A stretch of 37,816 nt of DNA from NCBI GenBank assembly GCA_025351965.1, contig JANXUX010000371.1, forward strand, positions 1 to 37,816, written 5' to 3'. Of this stretch, positions 30,073 through 37,816 are shown piece after piece. A program made the translations under genes and the position numbers. Origin of the DNA: Actinomycetes bacterium (GTDB taxonomy: Bacteria > Actinomycetota > Acidimicrobiia > Acidimicrobiales > Ilumatobacteraceae). Positions within the stretch are counted from its first letter, which is position 1, and every line of letters begins with the position of its first letter. The notes beneath the pieces were generated by a model that did no database searches, was not told where the DNA came from, and saw nothing but the letters and a program-made list of their open reading frames with translations.

Positions 30073-30461
30073 CCGACCGCACCGTGTTGTTGATCGAGGA
30101 CAACGAGCAGAACCGGTACCTGGCGACCTTTCTCCTGGAGCACCACGGCTGCACCGTCGTCGCCGCGCCCGATGGTCCGAGCGGCATCGAGGCCGCGACA
30201 ACGATCGTGCCCGACCTCATCCTGCTGGACGTCCAGCTGCCCCGGATGGACGGCTATGCGGTCGCCAGGATCCTGCGCGACATCGGCGCACTCGACGACG
30301 TGCCGATCGTCGCGGTCACCTCGTACGCAATGGCCGGCGACCGGGAGAAGGCGATCGCCGCAGGCTGCAACGGGTACCTGGAGAAGCCGATCGACCCCGA
30401 CACCTTCGTCACGGACATCAGCGCGTTCCTGCCGCACCCATCCGCCGAGGACGTCCGATGA
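30066..30461 (+). CDS. Single-domain response regulator (CheY/DivK-like)
   Basis: A 131-residue receiver without an output domain. Acidic pair in LLIEDNEQNRY, phospho-acceptor D55 in LILLDVQLPRMDG, Thr in AVTSYAM and Lys in YLEKPID. The IEDNEQNRY opening is common in receivers that work in phosphorelays with hybrid kinases. It overlaps the kinase upstream by 7 bp and the hybrid kinase downstream by 4 bp (ATGA), so the three are made in fixed order from one message. Confidence 0.92.
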   Translation: MLTDRTVLLIEDNEQNRYLATFLLEHHGCTVVAAPDGPSGIEAATTIVPDLILLDVQLPRMDGYAVARILRDIGALDDVPIVAVTSYAMAGDREKAIAAGCNGYLEKPIDPDTFVTDISAFLPHPSAEDVR

Positions 30462-32452
30462 CGCGGGTGCTCATCGTCGACGACAATGCGGCCAACGCGT
30501 ACTACCTGGAGTCGCTGCTGACCCTGAACGGGTTCGATGTCCAGAGCGCCGTCAACGGCGCGGAGGCGCTCGTCGTCGCCCGTGAAAATCCACCGGACCT
30601 CGTCGTCTCCGATCTGCTGATGCCGGTGATGGACGGCTACTCGTTGTTGCGTCAGTGGAAGGCCGACGCAGTGCTCGTCGGGGTGCCGTTCATCGTCTAC
30701 ACAGCGACCTACACAACGGCCGAGGACGAACACCTGGCGTTCAACCTCGGCGCCGATGCCTTCATCATCAAGCCGACCGCGCCCGATGCGTTCCTCGATC
30801 AATTGCGCGAGGTCGAGGTGCGGGCATCGGCGACCACGACAGCGAAGCCGCGCGAAGCCCCCGGCGCCGACAACGAGAGCCTGCGTCAGTACAGCGAGGC
30901 GCTGATCCGCAAACTGGAGGAGAAAACGGTCCAGCTGGAGGCCACGGTCGCCCATCTCTCCAACGTGCTCGACTACTCACTCGACGTGATCTGCTCGTTC
31001 GACGCCGACGGACGGTTCGTGCGCGTCAATGCCGCCGGCGAATCCGTGTTCGGCCACCGCACCGACGAGATGCTCGGCCAGACCTACATCGAGAACGTGA
31101 TCGACGAGGACATCGACTCCACCCTGGCGGCGGTCGCCGCAGCCCGCGCCGGCCAGCCCGTACGCAACTTCGAGAACCGTTGCCGGCGCAGCAACGGCGC
31201 AGTCGCCCATCTGCAGTGGACCCTGCACTGGTCGGACGAGGAGCAGATCCTGTTCTGTGTCGGCCGCGACATCACCGAGACGCGCAGTCTCGAGGTCCAG
31301 GTGTTGCGCGCCCAGCGGATGGAGACGGCCGGTACCCTCGCCGGGGGAATCGCCCACGACCTGAACAACGTGCTCGCTCCGATCATCATGTCGATCGGCC
31401 TGCTGCAGATGGACGATCGCGACCCTCGCCGACTGGACATCCTCCGGGTCATCGACGCCAGCGCGCATCGCGGCGCTGACTTGGCCAAGCAGCTCTTGTC
31501 GTTCACCAGCCGGGCCGAGCTGGAGCATGTCGGGTGCCCGGTCGGCGAACTGCTCGCCGAAGTCGGGCACATCGTCGAGGAAACCTTCTTGAAGATGATC
31601 GAGGTCCGGCTCGAGGTGGTCACCGACCTCTGGGTCGTCGAGGGCGACCCGACGCAGCTGCACCAGGTGCTGCTGAACCTGTGTGTCAACGCTCGTGACG
31701 CGATGCCGAACGGCGGGATCCTGACGCTTTCGGCGCGCAACCTCGAGTTGGATGAACACGACGCAGCCCGTTTCGTCGGGGCACACGTCGGCGCGTACGT
31801 CGCAGTCACCGTGCAGGACACTGGGACGGGGATGAGCTCCGACGTGCTCGACCGGGCCTTCGAGCCCTTTTTCACGACCAAGGGGACGGGGTTGGGCTTG
31901 TCCACGACGTTGGCCATCGTCAAGCGCCACGGCGGCTTCGTGCGAGCGTCGAGCGAAGTCGGGACCGGCACGATCATCACGGTGTTGCTCCCGGCGAACC
32001 CCGCAGTCGCCCGTCCCCGTTCGGAGCCGACAGGGGGCTCCGATCCGATCCGCGGTACCGGTGAGTGCGTCCTGGTCGTCGACGACGACCCAGGGGTCCG
32101 CCAGATCACGGAACGGACGCTGCAGGCGTACGGCTACCGGGCGTTACCGGCGGTCGATGGAGCCGAAGCGATGCAGCTGTTCAAGAAGTACCGACGCGAC
32201 ATCGCCCTCGTCATCACCGACATGATGATGCCGCGGACCGCTGGCCCGTCACTGATCGCAGCACTGTTGATCGAGGATCCTGATGCGAAGATCATCGCGG
32301 TGAGCGGCGTGAACTCGAGCGAGGTCGTCCGCACCGCCAAGGATCTCGGCGCAGCACGATTTCTCGCCAAGCCGTTCACGGTCGAGGTCCTGCTGCGCAC
32401 CCTGCACGATCTGCTCGCGCCCGAGGCGGAACCGGGCGCGTTCACGCACTGA
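30458..32452 (+). CDS. Hybrid histidine kinase REC-PAS-HisKA-HATPase-REC
   Basis: A 664-residue protein. N-terminal receiver (1-120) with D52 in VVSDLLMPVMDG, a coiled-coil linker (about 138-168), PAS (168-275, FDADGRFVRVNAAGESVFG), DHp with H300 in TLAGGIAHDLNNVLAPI (the NtrB-like H-box), HATPase with N411 in VNARDAMP and DTGTGM at 454, G2 GTGLGLSTT, and a C-terminal receiver (about 535-655) with D588 in VITDMMMPRTAGPS. A receiver at each end allows it to be switched by an upstream kinase and to pass phosphate on. It ends tail to tail with the GGDEF gene, overlapping by 11 bp. Confidence 0.92.
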   Translation: MTRVLIVDDNAANAYYLESLLTLNGFDVQSAVNGAEALVVARENPPDLVVSDLLMPVMDGYSLLRQWKADAVLVGVPFIVYTATYTTAEDEHLAFNLGADAFIIKPTAPDAFLDQLREVEVRASATTTAKPREAPGADNESLRQYSEALIRKLEEKTVQLEATVAHLSNVLDYSLDVICSFDADGRFVRVNAAGESVFGHRTDEMLGQTYIENVIDEDIDSTLAAVAAARAGQPVRNFENRCRRSNGAVAHLQWTLHWSDEEQILFCVGRDITETRSLEVQVLRAQRMETAGTLAGGIAHDLNNVLAPIIMSIGLLQMDDRDPRRLDILRVIDASAHRGADLAKQLLSFTSRAELEHVGCPVGELLAEVGHIVEETFLKMIEVRLEVVTDLWVVEGDPTQLHQVLLNLCVNARDAMPNGGILTLSARNLELDEHDAARFVGAHVGAYVAVTVQDTGTGMSSDVLDRAFEPFFTTKGTGLGLSTTLAIVKRHGGFVRASSEVGTGTIITVLLPANPAVARPRSEPTGGSDPIRGTGECVLVVDDDPGVRQITERTLQAYGYRALPAVDGAEAMQLFKKYRRDIALVITDMMMPRTAGPSLIAALLIEDPDAKIIAVSGVNSSEVVRTAKDLGAARFLAKPFTVEVLLRTLHDLLAPEAEPGAFTH

Positions 32453-33545
32453 TTGCGCTGACGCCACCGCCTCGTCGCTTGGCGATGTACATCGCCGCGT
32501 CGAGCTCGGTGAGCGGAGCGGGAAGGCGGCGGGTCACGGCAGTGCCGGCCGAGGCCGCAGCACGCGCACCGCCGACCCGGATGTCGCCGATGGTCGCGAC
32601 GAGGCGATCAGCGATGCGTCGGAGCTCCCGTTCGGCCACGTTCGGGCAACAGATCAAGAACTCGTCGCCGCCGAGCCGGACCGCGATGTCGAGGGGACGC
32701 AGTTGCTCACGGAACGTCGAGGCAACAGCCACGAGCACGGCGTCGCCGATGTCGTGACCGAACGTGTCGTTGATCTGCTTGAACCCGTCCAGGTCGATCA
32801 GCACGAGACCGATCGGTGGGATCTCGATGTCAGCGGTCGGCACGCTCAGCCAACGTTCGAGGAATCGTCGGTTGCCCAGCCCGGTGAGTGGATCATGCTC
32901 GGCTGCCAGCTCCGATGCGTTCAAGCGCACCCCGAGCGCGGAGCGCTCGCGATGGGCGCGCTCCAGCCGTTCGATGAACACCGCGAACACCTCGGCGAGC
33001 CCGCGTTCGGCCGAGTCCGGCGGGTGCGTCCGAGCGGCTCCGGCCGCATCCGCCAGCGATGCAATGACGTCCGCCGGCAGATCGTGGCCGAGCGCCGAGG
33101 TCAGCCGTTCGAGCTCGTCGGCGGCGACGCTCCGCTCCATCGACCAGCGCGCCTCGAAGCTCCGCGCTCCATCCAGGGTCGCCTCGAACGGCAACAGCGC
33201 GTGACGGTCGATGGCGACGACCGAAGCACACACTCCCGGGGCCACGACGACGAGCGACCACTCGTCGATCAAGCTGCTCGCCGGCGACAGGCGCGCATGG
33301 TGGAGCTGCGGGGTCGCCACGAACGAGCCTTCGAACGCCACCACGACGGTCCGGCACCGCGCCGCGAGCCGGGCGAATCGGCGCGCCCGTGGAGCGAAGT
33401 ACGCCGCACGCTGGAAGCAGGCGATCACCGTTGCCTCTTCCGGAATCGCCATCGCCATCTGCTCGACGGCGAAACAGATCGCCCCGAGCGTTGCCTTGCT
33501 CGTCGTCTGCGGTTCATCGGCTGCCATGGCACCATCGTGAACCAT
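32442..33545 (-). CDS. Diguanylate cyclase with N-terminal DICT sensor domain
   Basis: About 367 residues. The N-terminal 120 residues (SKATLGAICFAVEQMA, ATVIACFQRAAYFAPRARRFARLA) resemble the DICT sensory domain found before GGDEF and in two-component proteins. The C-terminal GGDEF domain is intact: DPLTGLGNRRFLERWL, DLDGFKQINDTFGHDIGDAVL, active-site RLGGDEF, and an I-site RPLD exactly five residues before GGDEF, so product inhibition by cyclic-di-GMP is expected. It should make c-di-GMP from two GTP. There is no EAL domain. The start is uncertain: ATGs at 33557, 33545 and 33527 are all possible and none has a ribosome-binding site. Confidence 0.87.
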   Translation of the reverse strand: MVHDGAMAADEPQTTSKATLGAICFAVEQMAMAIPEEATVIACFQRAAYFAPRARRFARLAARCRTVVVAFEGSFVATPQLHHARLSPASSLIDEWSLVVVAPGVCASVVAIDRHALLPFEATLDGARSFEARWSMERSVAADELERLTSALGHDLPADVIASLADAAGAARTHPPDSAERGLAEVFAVFIERLERAHRERSALGVRLNASELAAEHDPLTGLGNRRFLERWLSVPTADIEIPPIGLVLIDLDGFKQINDTFGHDIGDAVLVAVASTFREQLRPLDIAVRLGGDEFLICCPNVAERELRRIADRLVATIGDIRVGGARAAASAGTAVTRRLPAPLTELDAAMYIAKRRGGGVSAISA

Positions 33546-33650
33546 CTTGGGCTGCATTACCAGTTACCACGTCCTTCTTCACCGTGGTCGGCCACGCGGA
33601 CAATGGTCCGGGTCTCTGCTCACCGAGCCAGCAAGGTCGCGCTCCCCCGT

Positions 33651-33696
33651 GCCCCCACCGTACGGCCCGCCGGTGAGGCGGGTCGGCGGTGGGGGC
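33651..33696. terminator. Nested hairpin downstream of the 71-residue gene
   Basis: Perfect 10-bp outer arms GCCCCCACCG (33651-33660) and CGGTGGGGGC (33687-33696) enclose an inner hairpin CCCGCC/GGCGGG (33666-33671 and 33677-33682). It begins 12 bp beyond the stop of the small gene at 33708 and would end its transcript before the GGDEF gene. Confidence 0.65.
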
Positions 33697-33707
33697 CAGC
33701 AGACGAA

Positions 33708-33923
33708 CTACTTCTTGCCGCCGCCAAGGGTGGTGATGGCCTGGGCCCAGAGCACGAACTTGTTCGTGGCGAGGTCGCCGATGGTCTTGACCCCGAATGC
33801 CTTCTGCAGCGCTTCGCCGTCGGCATCCGAGACGCCCTCGAGCGCCGAGATCGGCGCGTTGACGAGATCAGCGAACTCGTGCTGCTCGAATGCCTTGTCG
33901 AGGAACTTGTCGACATTTGCCAT
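33708..33923 (-). CDS. 71-residue helix-hairpin-helix-like protein
   Basis: A small acidic-to-neutral protein, MANVDKFLDKAFEQHEFADL at the start. A segment NAPISALEGVSDADGEALQKAFGVKTIGDLATNKFVLWAQAI has the look of a helix-hairpin-helix (…I..L.GVS..…L…FGVKTI.DLA), a shape used for non-specific DNA contacts or protein contacts. It ends GGGKK. It has one of the few strong ribosome-binding sites of the window (AAGGGAG, 6-7 nt before the ATG at 33923) and a strong terminator, which suggests high expression. No characterised family is known to me. Confidence 0.72.
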   Translation of the reverse strand: MANVDKFLDKAFEQHEFADLVNAPISALEGVSDADGEALQKAFGVKTIGDLATNKFVLWAQAITTLGGGKK

Positions 33924-34037
33924 GTCGTTCTCCCTTGTGTCGTGGTGCCCGCCGGCGGCGGACAAACCTTCGGGAACATAGCGCTCCGGATGCCGTCCCG
34001 TCAGCTCAACCGTGAAATCCGTCGGGGTCGGCCGCGA

Positions 34038-35927
34038 TCAGTTGACCTCGGCCGCCGGCGCTGCGAACTGGGCGTTGTAGAGCGTGAAGTAGGCGCCCTG
34101 CTTGTCGAGCAGTTCGTCGTGGTTGCCCTGCTCGACGATGCGCCCGGCCTCCATCACGAGGATCACATCGGCGTCGCGGATCGTGGACAACCGGTGGGCG
34201 ATGACAAAGCTGGTCCGGTCCGAGCGCAGCGCATTCATTGCATGTTGGATCAGGACCTCGGTCCGAGTGTCGACCGAGCTGGTCGCTTCGTCGAGGATCA
34301 GAATCGTCGGGTTGGCGAGGAATGCCCGAGCGATGGTCAGGAGCTGCTTCTCACCGGCGCTGACGCTGCCACCCTCGTCGTCGACGATCGTGTCGTAGCC
34401 GTCGGGCAATGAATGCACGAAGCGGTCGACGTAGGTCGCCTTGGCTGCCTCGCGGATCTGATCCTCGGTCGCATCGAGGTTGCCGTAGGCGATGTTTTCG
34501 CGGATGGTTCCGCCGAACAGCCAGGTGTCCTGGAGGACCATGCCGACGTGGGCGCGCAGATCGTGGCGGCGCATCGCCGAGATGTCGTTGCCATCCAGCA
34601 GAATCCTGCCGCCGTCGAGTTCGTAGTACCGCATGATCAGGTTGACGAGCGTCGTCTTGCCGGCGCCGGTCGGGCCGACGATGGCGACGGTACGGCCCGG
34701 CTCGGCGACGAGCGACAGGTCCTGGATCAGCGGCTTGGCCGGATCGTAGGAAAAGGTCACGTGGTCGAACTCGACCCGCCCTCTGGGTGCATCGGCGATG
34801 GCCGGGATGGCGTCGTCGGGGACCTGGTCCTCGGCATCCAGCAGCTCGAAGATCCGTTCGGCCGAGGCGACGCCCGACTGGAGGACGTTCATCATCGACG
34901 CGACCTGGGTCAGCGGCTGGGTGAACTGGCGCGAGTACTGGATGAACGCCTGCACGTCGCCGAGCGACAGCGCCCCCGAGGAAACCCGCAGACCGCCGAT
35001 GACAGCGATCGCGACGAAGTTCAGGTTGCTGAGGAACATCATCGCCGGCTGGATGATGCCCGACACGAACTGGGCCCCGAAGCTGGCGTCGAACAACTCT
35101 TCGTTCTTGGACTGGAACCGGGCCTCGACCTCGCGCTGGCGTCCGAACGCCTTGACGATCGAGTGGCCGGTGAACGCTTCCTCGACCTGGGCGTTGAGCA
35201 TGCCGGTGTGCTTCCACTGCTCGATGAACCGGGCCCGCGAGCGCTTGGCGATGCCCTTGACGGTCAGCAACGACAGCGGGATGGTGACGATCGCGACGAG
35301 CGCGAGCGGTGGCGAGATGATCAGCATCATCACCAGTACGCCGGTGAGCATGAGCATCGACGTCAGCAGCTGGCTCAGCGTCTGCTGCAGGCTCTGGGAG
35401 ATGTTGTCGATGTCGTTGGTCACTCGGCTGAGCAGGTCACCACGGGGCTGGCTGTCGACGTAGCCGAGCGGCAGGCGGTTGAGTTTGTCCTCGACCTCGC
35501 CGCGCAGGCGGTACATCGTGCGCTGGACGATCCCGGCGAGCACGTAGGACTGCATGTACTGCAGCACGCCGGAGCCGACGAACATCAACAGTACGAGCAG
35601 CAGCGTGCGATGGAGCGCCCCGAAGTCGATGCCCGCCCCGGTCCGCAATCCGCGGAACACGATGTCGGTGCCGTGGCCGAGGATGCGCGGGCCGAGCACG
35701 GCCAACGTCACGCTCGTCAACGCGAGCACGACCACCGCGATCATCCCGATCCGCTCCGTGCGCAGCCGCTGCAGCAGCCGCTTCGAGGAAGCGCCGAAGT
35801 CCTTCGATTTCTCGGCGGGCATACCGGCGGACGCCATCCGCGCCGGGCCGGGACCAGGTCGGAGCGCAGCAGGATCCATCCGCAACGGTGCGTTCTCCTC
35901 CGCCTGGGCGTCGTCGTCGATGCTCAC
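34038..35927 (-). CDS. Heterodimeric multidrug ABC exporter, catalytic half
   Basis: A 629-residue type IV exporter half: a 45-residue cytoplasmic start, six membrane segments (about 55-345) and a nucleotide-binding domain (about 385-620). Walker A GPTGAGKTT, Walker B LILDEATSSVD with the catalytic Glu, and H-loop IAHRLST with the His are canonical. The signature is VSAGEKQ instead of LSGGQ. In heterodimeric exporters this altered signature faces the degenerate site of the partner. The GTG start overlaps the stop of the partner gene (GTGA). Substrate probably hydrophobic drugs or lipids. Confidence 0.92.
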   Translation of the reverse strand: MSIDDDAQAEENAPLRMDPAALRPGPGPARMASAGMPAEKSKDFGASSKRLLQRLRTERIGMIAVVVLALTSVTLAVLGPRILGHGTDIVFRGLRTGAGIDFGALHRTLLLVLLMFVGSGVLQYMQSYVLAGIVQRTMYRLRGEVEDKLNRLPLGYVDSQPRGDLLSRVTNDIDNISQSLQQTLSQLLTSMLMLTGVLVMMLIISPPLALVAIVTIPLSLLTVKGIAKRSRARFIEQWKHTGMLNAQVEEAFTGHSIVKAFGRQREVEARFQSKNEELFDASFGAQFVSGIIQPAMMFLSNLNFVAIAVIGGLRVSSGALSLGDVQAFIQYSRQFTQPLTQVASMMNVLQSGVASAERIFELLDAEDQVPDDAIPAIADAPRGRVEFDHVTFSYDPAKPLIQDLSLVAEPGRTVAIVGPTGAGKTTLVNLIMRYYELDGGRILLDGNDISAMRRHDLRAHVGMVLQDTWLFGGTIRENIAYGNLDATEDQIREAAKATYVDRFVHSLPDGYDTIVDDEGGSVSAGEKQLLTIARAFLANPTILILDEATSSVDTRTEVLIQHAMNALRSDRTSFVIAHRLSTIRDADVILVMEAGRIVEQGNHDELLDKQGAYFTLYNAQFAAPAAEVN

Positions 35928-37657
35928 GCTGCGGCCTCCGCGGTGGCTTGCGATTCGACGATCTCGATATAGGTCGGGCAGTGCCGGAGCAGCTGCTCGT
36001 GGGTGCCGCTGCCGACGATCTCGCCGTCCTCGACGACGATGATCTGGTCAGCCCGGGAGATGGTCGAGACCCGCTGGGCGACGATGACGACGGTGGCGTC
36101 GGCCGTGACCGGTGCAAGCGCCGCACGGAGCCGGGCGTCGGTGGCGAGGTCGAGCGCCGAGAACGAATCATCGAAGAGGTAGATCTCCGGTTTGCGCACC
36201 AGCGCTCTCGCGATCGCCAGTCGTTGGCGCTGCCCACCGGAGACGTTCGTGCCGCCCTGGGCGATGCGCGCATCGAGCCCGCCGGGCATCGACGACACGA
36301 AGTCCTTGGCCTGGGCGACTTCGAGGGCCTCCCAGAGCTCGTCATCGGTCGCGTCCGGCTTGCCGTATCTCAGGTTGGTGGCGACGGTACCGGAGAACAG
36401 ATACGGCTTCTGGGGGACGATGCCGATCCGCTTCCACAGCTCGTCGGGGGCCAGCTCGCGAACGTCGACCCCGTCGACCAGCACTGAGCCGGACGTCGCA
36501 TCGGCCAGACGGGGAACGAGGTTGACGAGCGAGGTCTTGCCCGAACCCGTGCTGCCGATGATGGCCGTCATCTGTCCGGCCAGTGAGGTGAACGAGATGT
36601 TCGCGAGCACCGCTGCCTCGGCGCCCGGGTAGTGGAACCCGACGTTGCGGAACTCGAGCGATCCCACCGTTGCGACCTCGGTGATCGGCGTCGACGAGCT
36701 GATCACCGACGACGGCGTGTCGAGCACTTCCTGGATACGTTCCGCGCAGACGGCCGCACGCGGCACCATGACCGCCATGAAGCTGGCCATCATGACCGAC
36801 ATCAAGATCTGGGCGAGGTAGCTCAAGAATGCGATCAGCGCACCGATCGACATCTTGGCGTTGCTGATCCGGTCGGCACCGATCCACAGCGCGGCCACGT
36901 TCGAGCCGTTGAGGATGACGGTCACGATCGGGAACATGAACGCCATCAGCCGGCCGGCGCGCAGCGACGTGTCCGTCAGTTCGGTGTTGACGACGTCGAA
37001 GCGCTCGGTCTCGTACGGCTCACGCACGAACGCGCGCACGACGCGCATGCCGGCGATCTGCTCGCGCAGCACGCGGTTGATACCGTCGATGCGTTCCTGC
37101 ATCACGCGGTACAGCGGCACCATCCGCGAGATCACGAGGCCGACGGCGATGGTCAGCGCCGGTACGCTGAACAGCAGGATCCCCGACAGGCCGACGTCTT
37201 CGCGCAGGGCCATGATGACGCCTCCGATGATCGTGATGGGCGCGGCGACGAGGAGCGTGCACGTCATCAACACCAGCATCTGGACCTGCTGGACGTCGTT
37301 GGTGATCCGGGTGATCAGCGACGGTGCGCCGAAGAGGTTGACCTCTTGCGTCGAGTAGTCGGTGACCTTGTGGAACAGACCGCTGCGCACGTCACGGCCG
37401 AAGCCCATTGCGGTGCGCGACCCGTAGTACACCGCGCCGATCGAGAAGCAGACCTGCACGCACGTGATCGCGAGCATGATCAGGCCGATCCGCCAGATGT
37501 AACCGTGATCACCGGTTGCGATGCCCCTGTCGATGATCTTGGCGTTCAGGCTCGGCAGGTACAGCGTCGCCGTGGTCTGGACGAGCTGCAACAACACCAC
37601 GGCGAGGAGCAGCCACCGGTACCTGTGCAGATAGGTCTTGAGCAATCGGATCAGCAT
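35924..37657 (-). CDS. Heterodimeric multidrug ABC exporter, degenerate half
   Basis: A 577-residue type IV exporter half with six membrane segments (about 15-310) and a nucleotide-binding domain (about 335-570). Walker A GSTGSGKTS and the signature VSGGQRQRLAIARAL are normal. However, Walker B reads YLFDDSFSALD with Asp in place of the catalytic Glu, and the H-loop is VAQRVST with Gln in place of His. This is the pattern of the non-hydrolysing site in heterodimers such as TM287/288. The partner is encoded immediately downstream. It follows the end of a TetR gene by 10 bp, so the operon is TetR-ABC-ABC. Confidence 0.92.
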   Translation of the reverse strand: MLIRLLKTYLHRYRWLLLAVVLLQLVQTTATLYLPSLNAKIIDRGIATGDHGYIWRIGLIMLAITCVQVCFSIGAVYYGSRTAMGFGRDVRSGLFHKVTDYSTQEVNLFGAPSLITRITNDVQQVQMLVLMTCTLLVAAPITIIGGVIMALREDVGLSGILLFSVPALTIAVGLVISRMVPLYRVMQERIDGINRVLREQIAGMRVVRAFVREPYETERFDVVNTELTDTSLRAGRLMAFMFPIVTVILNGSNVAALWIGADRISNAKMSIGALIAFLSYLAQILMSVMMASFMAVMVPRAAVCAERIQEVLDTPSSVISSSTPITEVATVGSLEFRNVGFHYPGAEAAVLANISFTSLAGQMTAIIGSTGSGKTSLVNLVPRLADATSGSVLVDGVDVRELAPDELWKRIGIVPQKPYLFSGTVATNLRYGKPDATDDELWEALEVAQAKDFVSSMPGGLDARIAQGGTNVSGGQRQRLAIARALVRKPEIYLFDDSFSALDLATDARLRAALAPVTADATVVIVAQRVSTISRADQIIVVEDGEIVGSGTHEQLLRHCPTYIEIVESQATAEAAA

Positions 37658-37667
37658 GAGGGGTGTC

Positions 37668-37816
37668 CTACTTCTGACGGTCGGGTGGAGTGCGTCGGGC
37701 GTTCGGGCGGTGACGGATGCCGTCGAGCAGGAGCGAGACGATCTCGTCGGGCGACATCGGCTCGTCGTGGATGAGGGCGGGATGGCTGACGGCGAGGGTG
37801 AGCGCGCGCAGCATGC
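37668..37816 (-). CDS. TetR-family regulator, C-terminal part only
   Basis: The frame runs in from the window edge to a TAG at 37668 (48 residues visible). LRALTLAVSHPALIHDEPMS and EIVSLLLDGIRHRP look like the last two helices of a TetR ligand-binding domain. The start and DNA-binding domain lie beyond the window. Position, 10 bp before the ABC exporter pair on the same strand, makes it the probable repressor of that operon. Confidence 0.6.
   Translation of the reverse strand, partial: MLRALTLAVSHPALIHDEPMSPDEIVSLLLDGIRHRPNARRTPPDRQK

Overview
The window is GC-rich, densely packed actinobacterial DNA. The best lineage markers are a mycothione reductase (mycothiol is specific to Actinomycetota), two luciferase-like (LLM) oxidoreductases of the kind that often use F420, and single-polypeptide CoA ligases. 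The gene mix would suit the class Acidimicrobiia, but that is inference. I see no phage, transposase, integrase, CRISPR, rRNA or tRNA genes, and no stretch of clearly foreign base composition.

Layout. 1-2740: the N-terminal part of a secreted clostripain-like (C11) lipoprotein, then two divergent LLM oxidoreductases. 2741-3103: a gene-poor stretch with three copies of a 21-25 bp repeat and a short tandem repeat. 3104-12084: a small zinc-ribbon protein, mycothione reductase (mtr), an acyl-CoA ligase divergent from an old-yellow-enzyme/dienoyl-CoA-reductase-like flavoprotein, a ThrH phosphatase, a serine-beta-lactamase-fold hydrolase and an SGNH esterase. 12040-18578: a NatAB-like ABC exporter, a DHA2 drug exporter with its TetR regulator and a 31-bp operator, and an ArsR-type regulator coupled to an MFS exporter. 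18598-22342: an SRPBCC protein, an FAD monooxygenase, a pair of DUF202 membrane proteins and a PlsC-like acyltransferase. 22343-22659: a repeat-rich, gene-free spacer. 22660-24985: a DrrAB-like ABC exporter divergent from a MarR regulator. 25044-26765: an unusual double-flavoprotein reductase. 26824-33545: a signalling island with a NarL-type response regulator, a stand-alone histidine-kinase dimerisation domain, a GAF-PAS-PAS histidine kinase, a single-domain receiver, a REC-PAS-kinase-REC hybrid and a DICT-GGDEF diguanylate cyclase. 33708-37816: a 71-residue helix-hairpin-helix protein and a heterodimeric multidrug ABC exporter behind the tail of a TetR regulator.

Two themes run through the window. 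One is export under local repressors: five exporter units, of which four carry an adjacent TetR, MarR or ArsR gene, with visible palindromic operators at three of those. The other is the signalling island, where overlapping genes suggest a phosphorelay that may end in cyclic-di-GMP synthesis.

Many first genes have no Shine-Dalgarno sequence. Instead a -10-like hexamer (TAnnnT or a close relative) sits 5-8 nt before the start codon, which points to widespread leaderless transcription. The signals I rate as most worth a second look are the stand-alone DHp protein, the short ATGA-coupled ORFs in front of signalling genes, the double-flavoprotein fusion and the repeat cluster at 2834-2964.
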